This document shows positions 35,600 through 48,130 of a stretch of DNA of 64,000 bases, one piece after another; the stretch's first letter is position 1; each line of letters opens with the position of its first letter. A program made the translations under genes and the position numbers. This DNA is from Enchytraeus crypticus (taxonomy: Eukaryota; Annelida; Clitellata; Enchytraeida; Enchytraeidae): the NCBI GenBank assembly GCA_905160935.1, contig CAJHZI010000767.1, forward strand, positions 794,001 through 858,000, written 5' to 3'. Under the pieces are notes generated by a model. That model saw only the letters and a list, made by a program, of their open reading frames with translations, was not told the origin of the DNA and ran no database searches.

Positions 35600-36025
35600 T
35601 TCTGTTTGACTTTTTTTATTGATATCATCATCATCATCATCATCAGTTCCTTGCGTTCTGTACAGAACATAAGGCGGCAACATTCCTCCATTCGTTTCTG
35701 TCATCAGCAATCTTCACAGCGTCTTCCCATGAAATGTTTAATGCTCTCAAATCCTTGCTGATCGTATTTAGCCAAGTACTTCTAGGTCTTCCTCGTTTCC
35801 TTTTCCCTTGAGTTGACTTCCAGTTAACTGCAGTCTTTGCGTATCTATCCTCAGACATACTCAGTAAATGACCTAAAACCTTAATCTTCTCTCAGAAACT
35901 ATTTCATCTAATTTTCTTTGTCCACTCCTTTCGGGTACTGCTTCATTTTTGACGTGGTCCCAATAGTGGATATTTAAAATTCTTCTGAGGAATCTTTGTA
36001 TATCACTTTTATTGATATACATTGT
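35600..36025 (-). mobile_element. LINE family G 3' end (RTE-like), with (GAT)n tail
   Basis: Minus-strand codons include MSEDRYAKTAVNWKSTQGKR, followed by KRGRPRSTWLNTISKDLRAL and a segment ending DDRNEWRNVAALCS, the C-terminal domain of many animal endonuclease-reverse transcriptases. Upstream, in other frames, are a FLRRILNIHYWDHVKNEAV-like motif and RSGQRKLDEI. The tail next to it is a GAT/ATG-type repeat (35623-35645), as RTE-like elements often have. It is 5' truncated near 36025. Confidence 0.7.
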
Positions 36026-36599
36026 AGTAGTTAGAATTTTAATCAGTTAGATGGTAACACAGTTATATTTCTGGCTGTGTATCTTTGTACTATATCTTAA
36101 GCTATCTAAATGTCTGTTATTTTTATGTTTTAGAGATAAAAAGTGTTGGTGCTGACTTTACTTAAATCGTCATTCGACAGATGTCAGCAACTATACTTTA
36201 ATTTTAAAGTCTCTTACGATGATAGGAGGCAGACTACGGGTAACCTCGACACATTACTATAACCTCAGACAAAGCCTGTTGAACTAAACTAGTATTTTAT
36301 ACAGACGGAAATTGTAAATTACCGGATTCACTCACTGTATAGAGAGACCAGAAAAGAACTTACTCGCTGAACAAATTTCTACGCTATTTAATTTTCGCTG
36401 TTTTAGAAATAAAATTTCAATAACTTTAGAAGTCAGTACACTGCTACAGTATATCAAATTTGATTATGATAGGTACAAAATCGTTAAAGTTATAGCTACT
36501 TTTCGGAAGCCACCCTCAGTTTCAGAATTTGCATTTGGGTGATATGGCTATATCTTATTCCTCGTGTTTTGTCAGCGAAATTCTACTCTTTTTCCTATT
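36026..36599. other. No gene; spacer between two LINE fragments
   Basis: Unrecognised sequence between LINE G and the LINE D fragment; possibly an older insertion. Confidence 0.5.
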
Positions 36600-36800
36600 T
36601 CTTAATGCATTTATAAAGTGTCAAACTGTACCAACTCTCTCCAGAATTTCCTCATTTGTACCTTTTGAGCCCAGGTAATCCTCTCCATTCTTCTCCATAT
36701 CCACATTTCTAATGCCTCTAGTTTCCTAATATCTTCCTTCCTCAAGTCCATGTTTTACATCCGTAGAATACTGAATGGTCTTTACCAATGTATTCACAAT
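36600..36800 (-). mobile_element. LINE family D internal fragment
   Basis: Minus-strand codons, with frame breaks, give a LVKTI...STDVKTWTLRKE-like stretch, then DIRKLEALEMWIWRRM and a VTNEEILERVGT-like motif, matching the copies at 4905 and 7937. It has no 3' end. Confidence 0.6.
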
Positions 36801-37398
36801 CTTTATATATTTGGTTTTTTGTAAATATCGATTATTTGTTTCATGTTCTTCTATTAGGCCAACAAATACAATTCATGTATATTTAAAATATTCAACATCA
36901 CGAATACTGTGCATATCATGAATATATGAGCCCTACTATGCATGTACTACATGTACATGTACTACATGTAATGTATGTATGGTTTAACCTTCACAAATCT
37001 TCAGCGCATCTTGGTGTATACAATAAATGGTTTGCTCCCCATGTCTTGAGGAAAACATTTGAACTCTCGTGTAGCTTAAGTAAAGTGTTTTTTATTCAGA
37101 GGCAGAGTGTTGTAAAAATAAACTCAATTCAGAGCAAAATTTAATGCAATCTGTTTCTTTAGAAGAAATATAAGACACTCAAAGCTATCGCCATGCCAAT
37201 GATCGAATAAAAGGATAGAATTAATTTTATGAACACAAAATATTAGATTACAGCCAGCAAGAGTATACAAATTATATTTATTTATATTGCACAACGCGGT
37301 ATTGACTTTAGAAAGAATGACATAGAATAGGAAAATAGCTGTCTTAAAAATTCACATTTCAACTAACAAAGCTACTGCTTACACTAAGCTAAGAAAGC
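36801..37398. other. No gene seen
   Basis: A small ACATGTACTACATGTA palindromic repeat at 36940-36975. Confidence 0.5.
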
Positions 37399-37512
37399 TT
37401 AAATTGTGTTTCCTCATCACAAGTGTGCTCTCAGTAACGTCTGATGTCGCTCAGAATCCGAAACCTATTGTTTATCAGGCAAGCCTGCTAACAACAAGGC
37501 TAACGGCCGACA
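37399..37512 (-). mobile_element. SINE B-like with LINE A-type tail
   Basis: The minus strand reads GGCCGTTAGCCTTGTTGTTA, GCAGGCTTGCCTGATAAACA, AGGTTTCGGATTC at the B-box position, then GACATCAGACGTTACTGAGA and GATGAGGAAACACAATTT. Confidence 0.55.
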
Positions 37513-37960
37513 CATGAGTTGCATTGTTATGCTGACCTCTAAGTTGTCTCACAGTACTGACAGGGTCGTTAATCGGTTAACACTGCTTCACTAAACCCTC
37601 TAATTCTTTCCATCCGTTCATCGAAAGCGAGTCCCGCCCCTGGAATCCAATGAAGGACGTCCCAGCGCAATCCTTCGCTTTTCTCTCCAACATCGATTGC
37701 GTCCACAAAAGATTCTCCTACTGAAGTCTGAAAGTAGTTAAGTCAGCAATTCGGCCAGAATCAAATTCAATCATTCCAAAGAACGGGAACTCTCGTTTGT
37801 CGTTTTCTCCTTCCACTCTAACTCTATAGTTTAGTTTTATTTATCTTCTCGTTGTCGATATCATTATCGATGTCGGTTTGGTATCGAATTCGTAGAAAAC
37901 GAAAAATAGGTTTAGTCACTGTCCGTTAATTATACAAGTACTGATGATTTCTGAACAAGT
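37513..37960. other. No feature seen
   Basis: Moderately AT-rich spacer. Confidence 0.5.
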
Positions 37961-38121
37961 GCACTAGTAATGATCTAGCCAGCACTAGTCCAGTAGCATT
38001 AATCTAGCCAGCACTAGTCCACTAGCACTAATCTAACCAGCACTAGTCCACTAGCACTAATCTAGGCAGCACTAGTCCACTAGCACTAATCTAGGCAGCA
38101 CTAGTCCACTAGTACCAATCC
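37961..38121. repeat. 29-bp minisatellite, about 5.5 units
   Basis: The unit contains CAGCACTAGTCCACTAGCAC and TAATCTAGG. Internal ACTAGT/CACTAG sub-repeats. Confidence 0.9.
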
Positions 38122-39196
38122 AAGTTGAACACTCATACAAAAATCTGTGCTATAACAATTAGACACATATTTTAAGCTGTTCATGGAGAAAAATTACGCA
38201 ATCTACAGGAAATCAACGATTCAAATATGCTTCATGCAGAAGTTCCAAACATTTCGAAATGCCGGACTGCACTTTATTCATCCCTGCCCATCAAACTACC
38301 AATATTTTGTATCTTTTGACGCATACAATTGTACATTCTATACAAATTATTAATACGTCTAACAACGAAGTGGAAAAATTCAACGTGTATTCTTAATACG
38401 TTTAAATTGCATTTTAGTCATTATTTGAACATCAAACTAATTACAAACAGTAGGAGCTGAGGAAGGCTAGTGAAGGAAACATTGTGCAGTGTAAAAATAT
38501 GCACAATTGTTAAAAATACTTACAAACTATGGCTCGAAGATAAACTTTGAAATACAAGGCGATGAAAGTATCCAGACAAAAAATGGAAGTAAATATCACA
38601 TTACAAGTAGTACAATTGGAACAGGTTAGAAAATCACATATTTTCGTTACACTATTAAGGAGTATGGGAACTGCGAGAACGAAATAAAACGTAGAATTGC
38701 ACATGAAAATTGACCTTCTATATCAACAAATAACTCTTAAGAAAATGAATTATCAAAACTACGAACGATTTTTTTCCATAAAAATTATTGAGTATGGCCG
38801 ACATTACTAGAAATGTGATGTGTATATAGAGAAAACTTAATGTACATGTATAATATGTAAATCAATTCAATATCCACACACATAATAAATCAATAAATAT
38901 CTTCACACATATTAAATCGAAACATACCAACGCACATAGAAGTTGAGTAGATTTTTATCATTTACTTTTATTTGATTCGTAATCAACTATTAAAGATTTT
39001 GCTGAGCCAGTATCTATCGCTATTAGTATATGATCTTTATTCACCTAAATATATTGGAGTATTAAAAGAACAACAACTGAAATAATGAACGAATAACAGA
39101 TACAACGGATTAACCATTAATAACTGCTGTTCAAGTTTTATTTGGCTTGACAATATGGCGCATCACAGTTGTACTTGGATTTGATACTTGGACAAT
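38122..39196. other. No gene seen
   Basis: GGAACTGCGAGAACGAAATA and AAACGTAGAATTGCACATG at 38667-38705 recall the RT segment near 4820 in LINE D (complete family not traced). Confidence 0.4.
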
Positions 39197-39432
39197 TAAG
39201 CTAATCAATGTGTTACGTAATGAGCTAATCAATGAGCTAGGCAATGAGCTAAGCACTGAGCCAAGTATTGAGCTAAGCACTGAGCCAAGTATTGAGCTAA
39301 GCACTGAGCTAAGTAATGAGCTAAGTAATGAGCTAATCAATGAGCTAAGTAATGAGCTAATCAATGAGCTAAGTAATGAGCTAAGTATTGAAGTAAGTAA
39401 TGAGCTAAGTAATGAGCTAAACACTGAGTTAA
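39197..39432. repeat. 12-bp minisatellite (AATGAGCTAAGT)
   Basis: About 19 units. Open on both strands (NELS repeats on plus, SSLL repeats on minus). Confidence 0.9.
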
Positions 39433-40641
39433 CTTGTGCTAATTCTGTTTTCATACCGAAATAAAAATATCAAAGATTCTCAGACTGAAATTCGAATTCT
39501 TTATCTTCTACTTCTCCGGAAATTGGGCTCCAATTGGGCCATCAAATATATCATACCAGTAGTTAGCAATTTCTCAGGTATTCTTATGGTAAATTTCAGT
39601 GCTAAATGATTTATTGCAAGATCCGAGTTGGACTGCTTACTCATTCTAAATCAGTACGTAATCGACCTTATTTATTGCTCAAGAGTTTTTGGAAAATAAC
39701 TGATTGAAGTTCATTCCCTGATGACCTCACGCCACTCCTACTAAGAATTCTGTTCGGTTGAAATCAGAACTGCTCCCAATGCTTCCATTCTGGAATCAAT
39801 ATTTGCAATTTGTTCCACTTGAGTTCCTCTACCGGAGCAGCATCCAACTCGGGATCAATCCCTGTCTTTCTTCTTCCACTTCCGGGGGCGTGCCATTAAA
39901 GTTCTTGAAATTCCATCCGCCTTCATCCTTCAGTGTTCCAGGAAGTCTAAACTTAAGAACATGAAGGCAGAATTTCGTAATAGCAACATTATATATATTG
40001 TTACTGCTGTAAGTTATTTGTGTTCATTCGTATATGCGATATATCATTTTGATTGACTTAGATAAAAGCAAGTAAATCCCGGCCTGTTTTCAAGATAACT
40101 TTACATTTTTTATTTTCAAATGTTGCCATTGCTTGAATTATTGCCCGTGTACACCCGACCTATTGTTAGAGTTAGGACTAGGAGGCTTACAAAGGTTGTT
40201 GTTGTTTGCAAACCAGACCGGTATCTAACGACTTGTATTTTGGTTCTAAAATACTGCACATGGAAAGAAGAGAATCTCTTAAAAAAGGCATACTTAATAG
40301 ATGAATTGACTGGTAGAAATTTAGACATTCCAACAATCGTTTTCCAATTGCATATCAAATGTTATCACTCTTAGTTTCTCCTCATCTTTCATTTTTCATT
40401 TTTCTTGAAACATTTAATTGAATAATAACTTTCAACTTATTTTTTATTGTGACACAGCCCATGAATCTTCGCTTTGATGTACCCAATTATTACACGTTTT
40501 TACATTTAGCCTTTTCATAAGATTTTCAAGTTAACTTTAGAGGTCAGGGGTTAAATAAACTCAGCTTTTATTGAAAGATGGCGTGCTTGTTAATTTTATG
40601 AGAAACATAAGCTAGACGAGTTAGACTACTCGTTGAATAGG
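39433..40641. other. No gene seen
   Basis: ORFs at 39758-39964 and 40116-40374 have no recognisable family motif. Confidence 0.5.
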
Positions 40642-40765
40642 ACTGTTGTTTTGTTGTTGTTGGTTGTTGTTTTGTTGCTGTTCATTGTTGTTGCTAATTG
40701 TTGCTTTGTTGTTGATTGTTGTTTTGTTGTTATTGATTGTTGTTATTGATTGTTGTTTGTTGCTT
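40642..40765. repeat. GTT-rich degenerate repeat
   Basis: TTGTTGTTTTGTTGTTG-type units with GATT interruptions. Confidence 0.85.
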
Positions 40766-41351
40766 GATGCAGGTTTAATCTAGGGCTGATTTAGGTAGTC
40801 ATGGAATTTTCAGTCGACGATACAACATACACTAACAAACAATACAAAGAGATTTACGATAGACATTTTCTCTTTTTTACTTTTAGTTTCTATTGATTTG
40901 ACTGTTGTGGTGGTTGCTTTTCTGTACATGTAGTATCAACTGACGGTGAGTTGGCTCGACTGCAAAATTTAGCCAATGATTGAGTAAATAATTTGTGTCT
41001 TGACCCAGTATTTCAGAGGATTTTAACTGATCTGTAAATAAAATCATCTTTACAAAATAACATGCTACTTGTTATTCTGACATTAATATGATTACGATTT
41101 TTCATTTATTTATTTTCGTAAATATTGAAAGCTATCATTATCGAAGCATCTAAAGTAACACAACCACGATTCAACACAGGCCATAATATGCCGGACCATT
41201 GACTATAAACTTTTAAATTAGTTGCTTAAGGAGACAAAAGTTAAAAAAGTAAATTAGAAGAAGTTATTGTAAAAGGACGAGAAAGATTCAAAGTATTGCT
41301 CTTTTCAGGCTCAGCACAAATTTGTTACAAATATAAATATTTACATAATGG
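40766..41351. other. No feature seen
   Basis: AT-rich spacer. Confidence 0.55.
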
Positions 41352-41515
41352 TATAATAATAATAATAATAATAATAATAAATGTATAACGTCCGTTTCCT
41401 CATACAAGGAAGATGTCAGGTATGTCCCCGTCACATTTCACTACAACCCAATTCACTCCAAACAATCTGAAAAGCATGTGCTGAAGAGAAAGAAAAAGAT
41501 CCTAGATGGATCTTT
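41352..41515 (-). mobile_element. LINE A 3' end, about 135 bp, with (TTA)n
   Basis: TATAACGTCCGTTTCCTCAT, ACAAGGAAGATGTCAGGTAT, then ACTACAACCCAATTCACTCC and GTGCTGAAGAGAAAG follow the full LINE A end at 8870-9000. An AAT array lies at 41352-41378. Confidence 0.75.
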
Positions 41516-42060
41516 TAAATAATAATAATATTAGCAATTATTGAAAATGGCTGCTACAATTTTAAACAAGCAAACTTTGTGTGGCAGTAAAATAATTTAA
41601 GAAGTAAATCATTATAGGAGCTCATTAAAACATTACACAACTCATTCCAAGACTCAAAGTAGCTGACTTTTCGAAATATTATGAAGACAGTTGTCGAAAC
41701 GTTATTAACTCATCCTGGTATTCGATTCGACAAATCGGTAAATCTGAGATTAGAACTAGCGATCTTTGCAGCTCCTAATGTTCTGTCAATAAGGCCTTCA
41801 GTATTTACTGTAATCAATAACGAGATGATTCCAATTGACAGGCACATAAAAAATGTGCAAATATATTGTACAATTAAAAATATGTATTAAATCCATAGCC
41901 GATCTACATGTAAATGATCTCCAATTCTAAGAATTGGTAAATGGATACTAGACCAAACTGAGTAACGATTTAAAATTTGGGATAAATATTCCTAGATAAC
42001 ATCATTTATTTATTTATTTAATTCAGTCATTTTGCACAGCAGAATATCGTATTAAAAAAG
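41516..42060. other. No gene seen
   Basis: The ORF at 41681-41890 is unrecognised. Confidence 0.5.
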
Positions 42061-42190
42061 CTGGTAAAGTTAAGGTTAACGTCAGTTTCCTCACCCGAAA
42101 GCGATGTCAGTGACGGGCGAGCCTAGGATTTGAACCCGGCATCTATCGATCCGCGGTCGAGTATCTTACCGACTTCGCCACTGGCTCCAG
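42061..42190 (-). mobile_element. SINE A (tRNA-derived)
   Basis: This is a well-preserved inverted copy. The minus strand reads TGGAGCCAGTGGCGAAGTCG, GGTAAGATACTCGACCGCGG, B box CCGGGTTCAAATCC and tail GAGGAAACTGACGTTAACCT. Confidence 0.85.
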
Positions 42191-42952
42191 CCAGTATACA
42201 TATATACATACTATAGTTTACCCTATATACATACTTCTAGTATACAGCAAAATAAAATGTGCAAAAAATCAGAGGACCATTAATCACATAAAAACTTATA
42301 AGATATACAAGATAAGATGCACTTAGAAATAAAAAAAGCTGATTTAAACAGCATATTCTAGAAATCATGAATGATCATTTCATTACAACGAGTGTTAAGC
42401 GCTTTGTAACGATTGTGCCCCAGTGACTAGGCGACGCTCAGCATATGTTTTGAGAATCTGAGCAGCAGATGATGCGTTAAAGTATCTCTGAAGAAACCTT
42501 CTGCCTCAGAACAACGCAGCTGATGGATTGCTGGATCAGCTGCTGCTGTTGTATACACAGTTAAAGCTAAGTTAAGTTTTCAGTTTTATTGAACATGTCT
42601 AACTTTAATTCAGATAAAATGCAATGAGATCTGCCTGTGGGTAAATGGCACGTTGTCTTTTTGGTTTTTTTCTAATGCAGAAAACTAAAAGTTTAAAAGA
42701 GGGAGAAAGAGTTATACACACGTGTTTATTTTTTAGTTTAAATCTCAGTCAATGTTTTAGCTAAGATGGATGAAATATTAAATTGATTGGAGTAAAAGCT
42801 TGTATTGATGCGTAAGAGCAACTATATAATTGTGTTGTATCATCAGAATTTATCAAAACAACTGCAATTCCTACATTTGATTGACGTGTCAAATACGTTT
42901 TCGCTGCCTCACTCCTAAAATTTATTTTATTAATAGTAATGAATCAAACCCT
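42191..42952. other. No gene seen
   Basis: A small CAGCTG/CTGCTG patch at 42515-42550. Confidence 0.5.
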
Positions 42953-42992
42953 AATGCAGTGCACTTCCTATTGGCAGGTCCATGGCATATAA
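42953..42992 (-). mobile_element. SINE/LINE D 3' end
   Basis: The minus strand reads TATGCCATGGACCTGCCAAT, AGGAAGTGCACTGCATT. Only the terminal hairpin region remains. Confidence 0.5.
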
Positions 42993-43229
42993 CTCGTCTA
43001 ACGTAGCATACGCCCATAAATTAGTTTAATTTGGCAATAGAAAAACAATTGCCAGCATAGTTTAGATCAGTGGGTAAGGGGATAAATGAAAACTCGAAAT
43101 CAAAGGAATTACAATCATTCATTACACGACAGATTTAAGAAGCAGGTACAGGGAAGAAATTAAAAGCTTCTTTCAATCACTTATCAAATACAATAACACA
43201 ATCTAATTTATTATTAAAACTATCCACTT

Positions 43230-43366
43230 GTACCAGGTGAATGGCCGAATGAATATCCAGCTTGCCTACTAAACAGGAGGTCGTCGGTTCGAAATTCAAA
43301 TGCCAGTCGCACCGTCTTTCACAATTCCTTTATGGTACGGAAAGAGACGTTAAATTAAGCTTGCAG
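43230..43366 (+). mobile_element. SINE B (tRNA-like head)
   Basis: It shows GGCCGAATGAATATCCAGCT, TGCCTACTAAACAGGAGGTC, a B box TCGGTTCGAAATTC and a tail ending GGAAAGAGACGTTAAATTAA. Confidence 0.65.
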
Positions 43367-44258
43367 TTTTTCACCTTATTTACAATTCCCCATCTAAGTA
43401 ATCCACAAACATACCATCCTGTGTGAGAAATATATCTAAAATCTCCACTTATATCCTATAATCATTCTCTATCCAAGCTGGGCCTTACCTCGCTGGGAGT
43501 TTTAGTCTCATTTTTTAAATTTTGCTTCTTTACTAGAAGCTAACATGAGGAGCTTCTGATGCAGCTACTGTAGTTATTTGAATTATCTGTTGTTGCTAAA
43601 ATATATATTAATAGCGTCAATTAAATCATTGCACTGTTTGATACGATTTCAATCAGTAATTTGTTAGAGTTGTATTTCTTCTTAAAACTTTCTCACAAAT
43701 TGAAAATTACAAGCCACAATTATAACTGTTTTAACATTTAGATAAAGCAAACCAAATCAAAAGAGAGAAAGCAAATTGATCAGAAAATGTTTCAATGGCA
43801 ACCAGCACGTGCAGTCTTATCTCTTGCCTTTTCTCTCTCTCTCTCGCTATCTCTCTCTCTCTCTCTTTCTCACTTTTGTAAAAACCTATTTCTCTCCAGT
43901 ATTATACTCAACAGTTAATCTAACGTACATTTTCTTTTTGAAAATCTTTTTTGCTTTCATTTTACATCATCCCATGAAACTACAAATTAATATCGTCACT
44001 ATATTAGCAGTATTGGTCTTTAATAATTGACCTTTATTATTTTTTCAGACTTTCCTCAGTTCTTGCTTAGTGGTTTGCCGGACCTATCATTCATCTACAG
44101 GTCTAGGGTTCCGTTAGTTCGAGATTTTGCTCTCTAATCAAATCGCCATGGAAACGATCCTACGGAAGTCCACTCACCTCAAGGTTAGGTATTTAATATT
44201 TCACTGCTTTAGCTCACTGAGAAATCTTAGATCACTAATGTCCTATGTTATGTAGCAA
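43367..44258. other. No gene; short TC tract
   Basis: TCTCTC run at 43829-43871; otherwise unrecognised. Confidence 0.55.
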
Positions 44259-44628
44259 AGATCTGTAGGTCAACAGCTCCAACACAGATCTCTCAGTCAA
44301 CAGCTACAACACAGATCTGTCAATCAACAGTTACAACACAGATCTGTCAGTCAACAGTTACAACACAGATCTGTCAGTCAACAGTTACAACACAGATATG
44401 TCAGTCAACAGTTACAACACAGATCTGTCAGTCAACAGTTACAATATAGATCTGTCAGTCAACAGTTACAACACAGATCTGTCAGTCAACAGTAGCAACA
44501 CAGATCTGTCAATCAACAGTTACAACACAGATCTGTCAGTCAACAGTTACAACACAGATCTGTCAGTCAACAGTTGCAACACAGATCTGTCAGTCAACAG
44601 TTACAACACAGTTCTGTTACTCAGCGAT
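44259..44628. repeat. 27-bp minisatellite, about 13-14 units
   Basis: The unit contains ACACAGATCTGTCAGTCAAC and AGTTACA. AGATCT palindromes recur each unit. The nine-residue ORF repeat (SVNSYNTDL) is a by-product. There are no spacers, so it is not a CRISPR array. Confidence 0.93.
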
Positions 44629-45019
44629 GGTTCACTCTCTTAACGCACTAACATTTAGGTATCCACTACCATATAGTACATGCTTCTTCAGGCCCTACAT
44701 GTGATGGACCCTATTTCTATGATTGAATGCTTAGTCATACATTGGTCACGTAAAACAATTTAGTAATATAATCATATTACTTTAATACCTTCAGTCATTC
44801 GCCTTATTGTGTAAGGGCAACTATAGAATTGACCAACCGTACAATGCACTTGCGGCAAGAGTCGACTGAGCAGGAAACTGAGGAAGACAATGGAAAAACA
44901 TATCGGAAGCCGTTGTTTTGGCAAGATAAGCACTATTCACTATTCAGGGTTTGATAAAGTACCATTATGATTTGGCGAAATTCACTATCAGTATTTACCG
45001 TAATTAATAAATTAAATAA
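44629..45019. other. Possible decayed SINE D core
   Basis: CAGGAAACTGAGGAAGACAA, TGGAAAAACATATCGGAAGC at 44870-44910 resembles the SINE D core; the rest is unrecognised. Confidence 0.35.
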
Positions 45020-47160
45020 ATTACTATAGTAATATGCTTGACCAGAAATCAGTAAATATAAAAAGTATTTGGAAAAATATAAATTCGTTATTAAGCATTA
45101 ACAGAAACGAAACAAACAAATCCTCAATTAATAAACTTTTGAAGGTTCTCTTATCAAAAATAACTCGGCCATTGCAAATGCGTTAAACAATCATATCTGT
45201 ACTGTAGGTGAAAAGACAGCAAGTAAAATTAAAAGCTCAACCACACATCATAAAGAGTTTCTAAAAAATTCTCTAAAACATCAATATTCGTAGAAGAAAT
45301 AACTTACGATGAACTTCTCGAAGGCGTAGAGAAATTAGATGATAAAAAAGCCTATGGTCATGATGGTTTCAGTGCTATACTGATAAAGGAAGTTAGATAT
45401 ATATTAATTGAGCCTCTACTTTACATCTATAACTTATCATTATCTAGGGGTGTGGTACCCGAACTATTTAAAATTGCAAAAGTAATTCCAGTGTTTAAAA
45501 AGGGACAAATAATTTATCCATCCAATTATCGTCCAATTTCTCTCTTAAGTGCATTTAATAAAATTCTTGAAAAACTAGTCTTTAGACGACTAAATAATTT
45601 TTTCAATAAGTATAATGTATTATATGAAAATCAATTTGGATTTCGACATAATCATTCCACTATGCTTGCGGTTCTGAACTCGATAGATTTCTGTTATGAA
45701 AACCTAGATTTTGGAAACCTTGTGCTAGGGATTTTCAGAAGGCATTTGACACGGTAAACCATTCGATACTAATCGATAAACTGCATCACTATGGAATAAG
45801 AGGTCAAATGAACAAATGGATAATGAACTATTTAAAAAATCGTCCTCAATATGTATATGTAAATAACATCAGCTCTGAGATGCATTTTAACAATTGTGGG
45901 GTTCCACAATGTAGCATTTTAGGTCCACTATTATTTCTTATTTACATTAATGACATGGCAAATGCTCTATGGGACTATAAGCCTAAGTTATTTGCAGACG
46001 ATGTTAATATTTTTATTGCCGGTAAAAGTGTAAATGAGCTCGAAAAAAATGCGAATATATGTCTTAAAAACTTAAACTATGGTGCGATGCTAACAAAGTT
46101 TGCATAAATTTAGATAAAACATGCTATATGATTATTCACAAAGCAAACCAAAGGTATAGTATACCGCAAAAGCTTGAAGTCTTTTTGGATAATGTCCTGA
46201 TCTCTAGAACATCTAAAGTTAAATATTTAGGTTTAATACTCATGAAAACCTTACTTGGAAACTTCACGTTGATATGGTATGTAGTAGACTAAAAGGAGTT
46301 ATCAGCATTTTATATAATGTTCGTGATTTCTTACCAAAACACTGCCTCAAAAAAATTTACTACTCTTTTATTCATAGTCAGATTCAGTATTGCATTGAAA
46401 TTTATGGAAATACCCACTCCACTCACTTGAGTAATTTGATAACCATGAATAATTCTATACTAAGAATTCTATGTAAGAAAAAATTAACAACTAAAAATTC
46501 TGAATTATAAGAAATAGTAAAGTCACTTCCTCCACGCCAACTGTGTAATTTTAAGCTATTGAAACTTGCTCATCTATGTATTCATAACCCGGAAAAAGTA
46601 CCAAAAATGTTCACAGACAAGATTAGTTTCGCCAATTCTCTTTTCCATTATAATATGAGGAAACCGTTGAGTTTATACAAACCTTATACAAATACTAACT
46701 ATGGAAAAAGAACTACCAGTTACATATGTTCCCATTTGTGGAATATGCTCCCTCAAAACATACAGGCAATCAGTTCCACCAATATTTATTTAAGGAAAAT
46801 TAAGGAACACGTTGTGAATATGACATAGCTAATTCCCTTTCTTTTGCTTTATCCCACAAGTTTATGTTTTTATGTTATTTTTCTGTTGACTTGCACTAGT
46901 TTTAAAATTTAATTTGCAAGTTTTCATTTGTACTTTTGAGGCAACCAACTAGATGGCGCTAGTCGCTGTTTTGGTAGCCTCTATTTCTGATCAAATACAT
47001 AGAACTACTAATACTGATAGAATAGACAAATTATTAATTATGTGCTGGTTATGTTTTTGACTGAAATATTTATTCTGATATGAATTCATGCTGTATATTA
47101 CTTTGGACTTTTTTATAACTGGTGTGCAATATTGTAGTGGCGCGTGATTCTGAAATAAAC
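45020..47160 (+). mobile_element. LINE family F (Jockey/CR1-group), 5'-truncated
   Basis: This copy starts in the linker upstream of RT (ITEL/SAIANALN-like codons near 45150). RT follows: FKIAKVIPVFKKGQ and NYRPISLLSAFNKILEKLVF (45452-45757), a DFQKAFDTVNHSILI-like motif across a frame break, GVPQCSILGPLLFLIYINDM and KLFADDVNIFI (45808-46107, Asp-Asp pair present). The thumb and C terminus follow (46274-46828), ending IYLRKIKEHVVNMT and a stop. A 3'UTR of about 330 bp runs to a GAAATAAACTAAACT end near 47160. At least four breaks are visible. There is no endonuclease, so it is a truncated insertion. Confidence 0.82.
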
Positions 47161-47187
47161 TAAACTCTCTCTACAGTTACTGCGTTG

Positions 47188-47243
47188 TGAAAGCAAATTC
47201 TGAGTGCGAATGTGTACCTGGGACCTGCCTGTTATCAGAGCAC
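47188..47243 (+). mobile_element. SINE/LINE D 3' end
   Basis: TCTGAGTGCGAATGTGTACC, TGGGACCTGCCTGTTATCAG, AGCACGCG. The hairpin is decayed and there is no GA tail. It starts about 30 bp after the end of LINE F. Confidence 0.5.
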
Positions 47244-47875
47244 GCGTAAAGTCTTTGTAGTCCACACATATTGGGTTAACGACTGGTTGTGAATGTTGAA
47301 AACTCTTACTGGGAAGCAATGACCCGCCGAGTGACAGGACAACAAACGTAAAGTGTAAACACAAGGAGGACGTGTAATTCTGCCACTCCAGCGTTGTTTG
47401 CTTTATTTAGAGATGCATTTTATGAGTCAGAGTAACTGAGACTCAGTCTTCATTCTGCGTACGGATGTCATTATCTACTACACTATGACAGAAATAGTAT
47501 TAATATTTTATGATAGAAATAGTATTAATATTTTCCAAGGTACTAGGTCAAAAATAAGTGAGAACACATTAATGAGATCTCTGATGAGTTTCTACTGTAA
47601 CCTTTGCTTGTTTTGAGTTAGCCTACTAATTCCGTTATGATCATGCATTTTAAATTTCTACTGTATTTTGTGTAGTTTAGTCGGAACATGTAAGTGCCAT
47701 TGTTGGCCTTTGTTTTCCGTTCACGCATACACTTGGTATTTTGCATGCAAGAATTGACACGTATAGTTACAAGCATGATGTTATAAACGAAATAAATAAA
47801 TAAATATAAAAACACGCATTTTAGCGAACTAGGCCTAAATACAATAATATTTATAATACGGTAGATGTATCTCTT
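47244..47875. other. No gene; small tandem duplication
   Basis: ATAGAAATAGTATTAATATT occurs twice at about 47485-47535. Confidence 0.55.
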
Positions 47876-48130
47876 TTAGTGTTGTGCCAGATGGCAGGTT
47901 TAATGGCTGGTCTAATGTACATATTCCTACTTGAAGTCAGCATTCATGTTCATAAAGAGAACTCTATTGATATACAGGTTGACCTCATCAGCAAAGCATA
48001 GCTTTTGGAAAAATCTTAAGGTAGCATTTAGCTTTTATATATGGCTTCAGAGGTGATTTCCTATAGCCTTCCTCAGTTCATATTTAATCGGCTATTACAA
48101 CCAGTGTTTTGACGCTTATTATATTCTGTG
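47876..48130 (-). mobile_element. SINE D, near full length, inverted
   Basis: The minus strand reads TGTGTCAGGGTCATCACAGA, then GAACTGAGGAAGGCTATAGG, AAATCACCTCTGAAGCCATA, ATCAATAGAGTTCTCTTTAT, ATATGTACATTAGACCAGCC and CCTGCCATCTGGCACAACAC. Confidence 0.65.

Noticed and set aside
44259-44628. Possible CRISPR-like array of 27-bp repeats
   Set aside because: The units are contiguous without unique spacers, and the DNA is animal nuclear.
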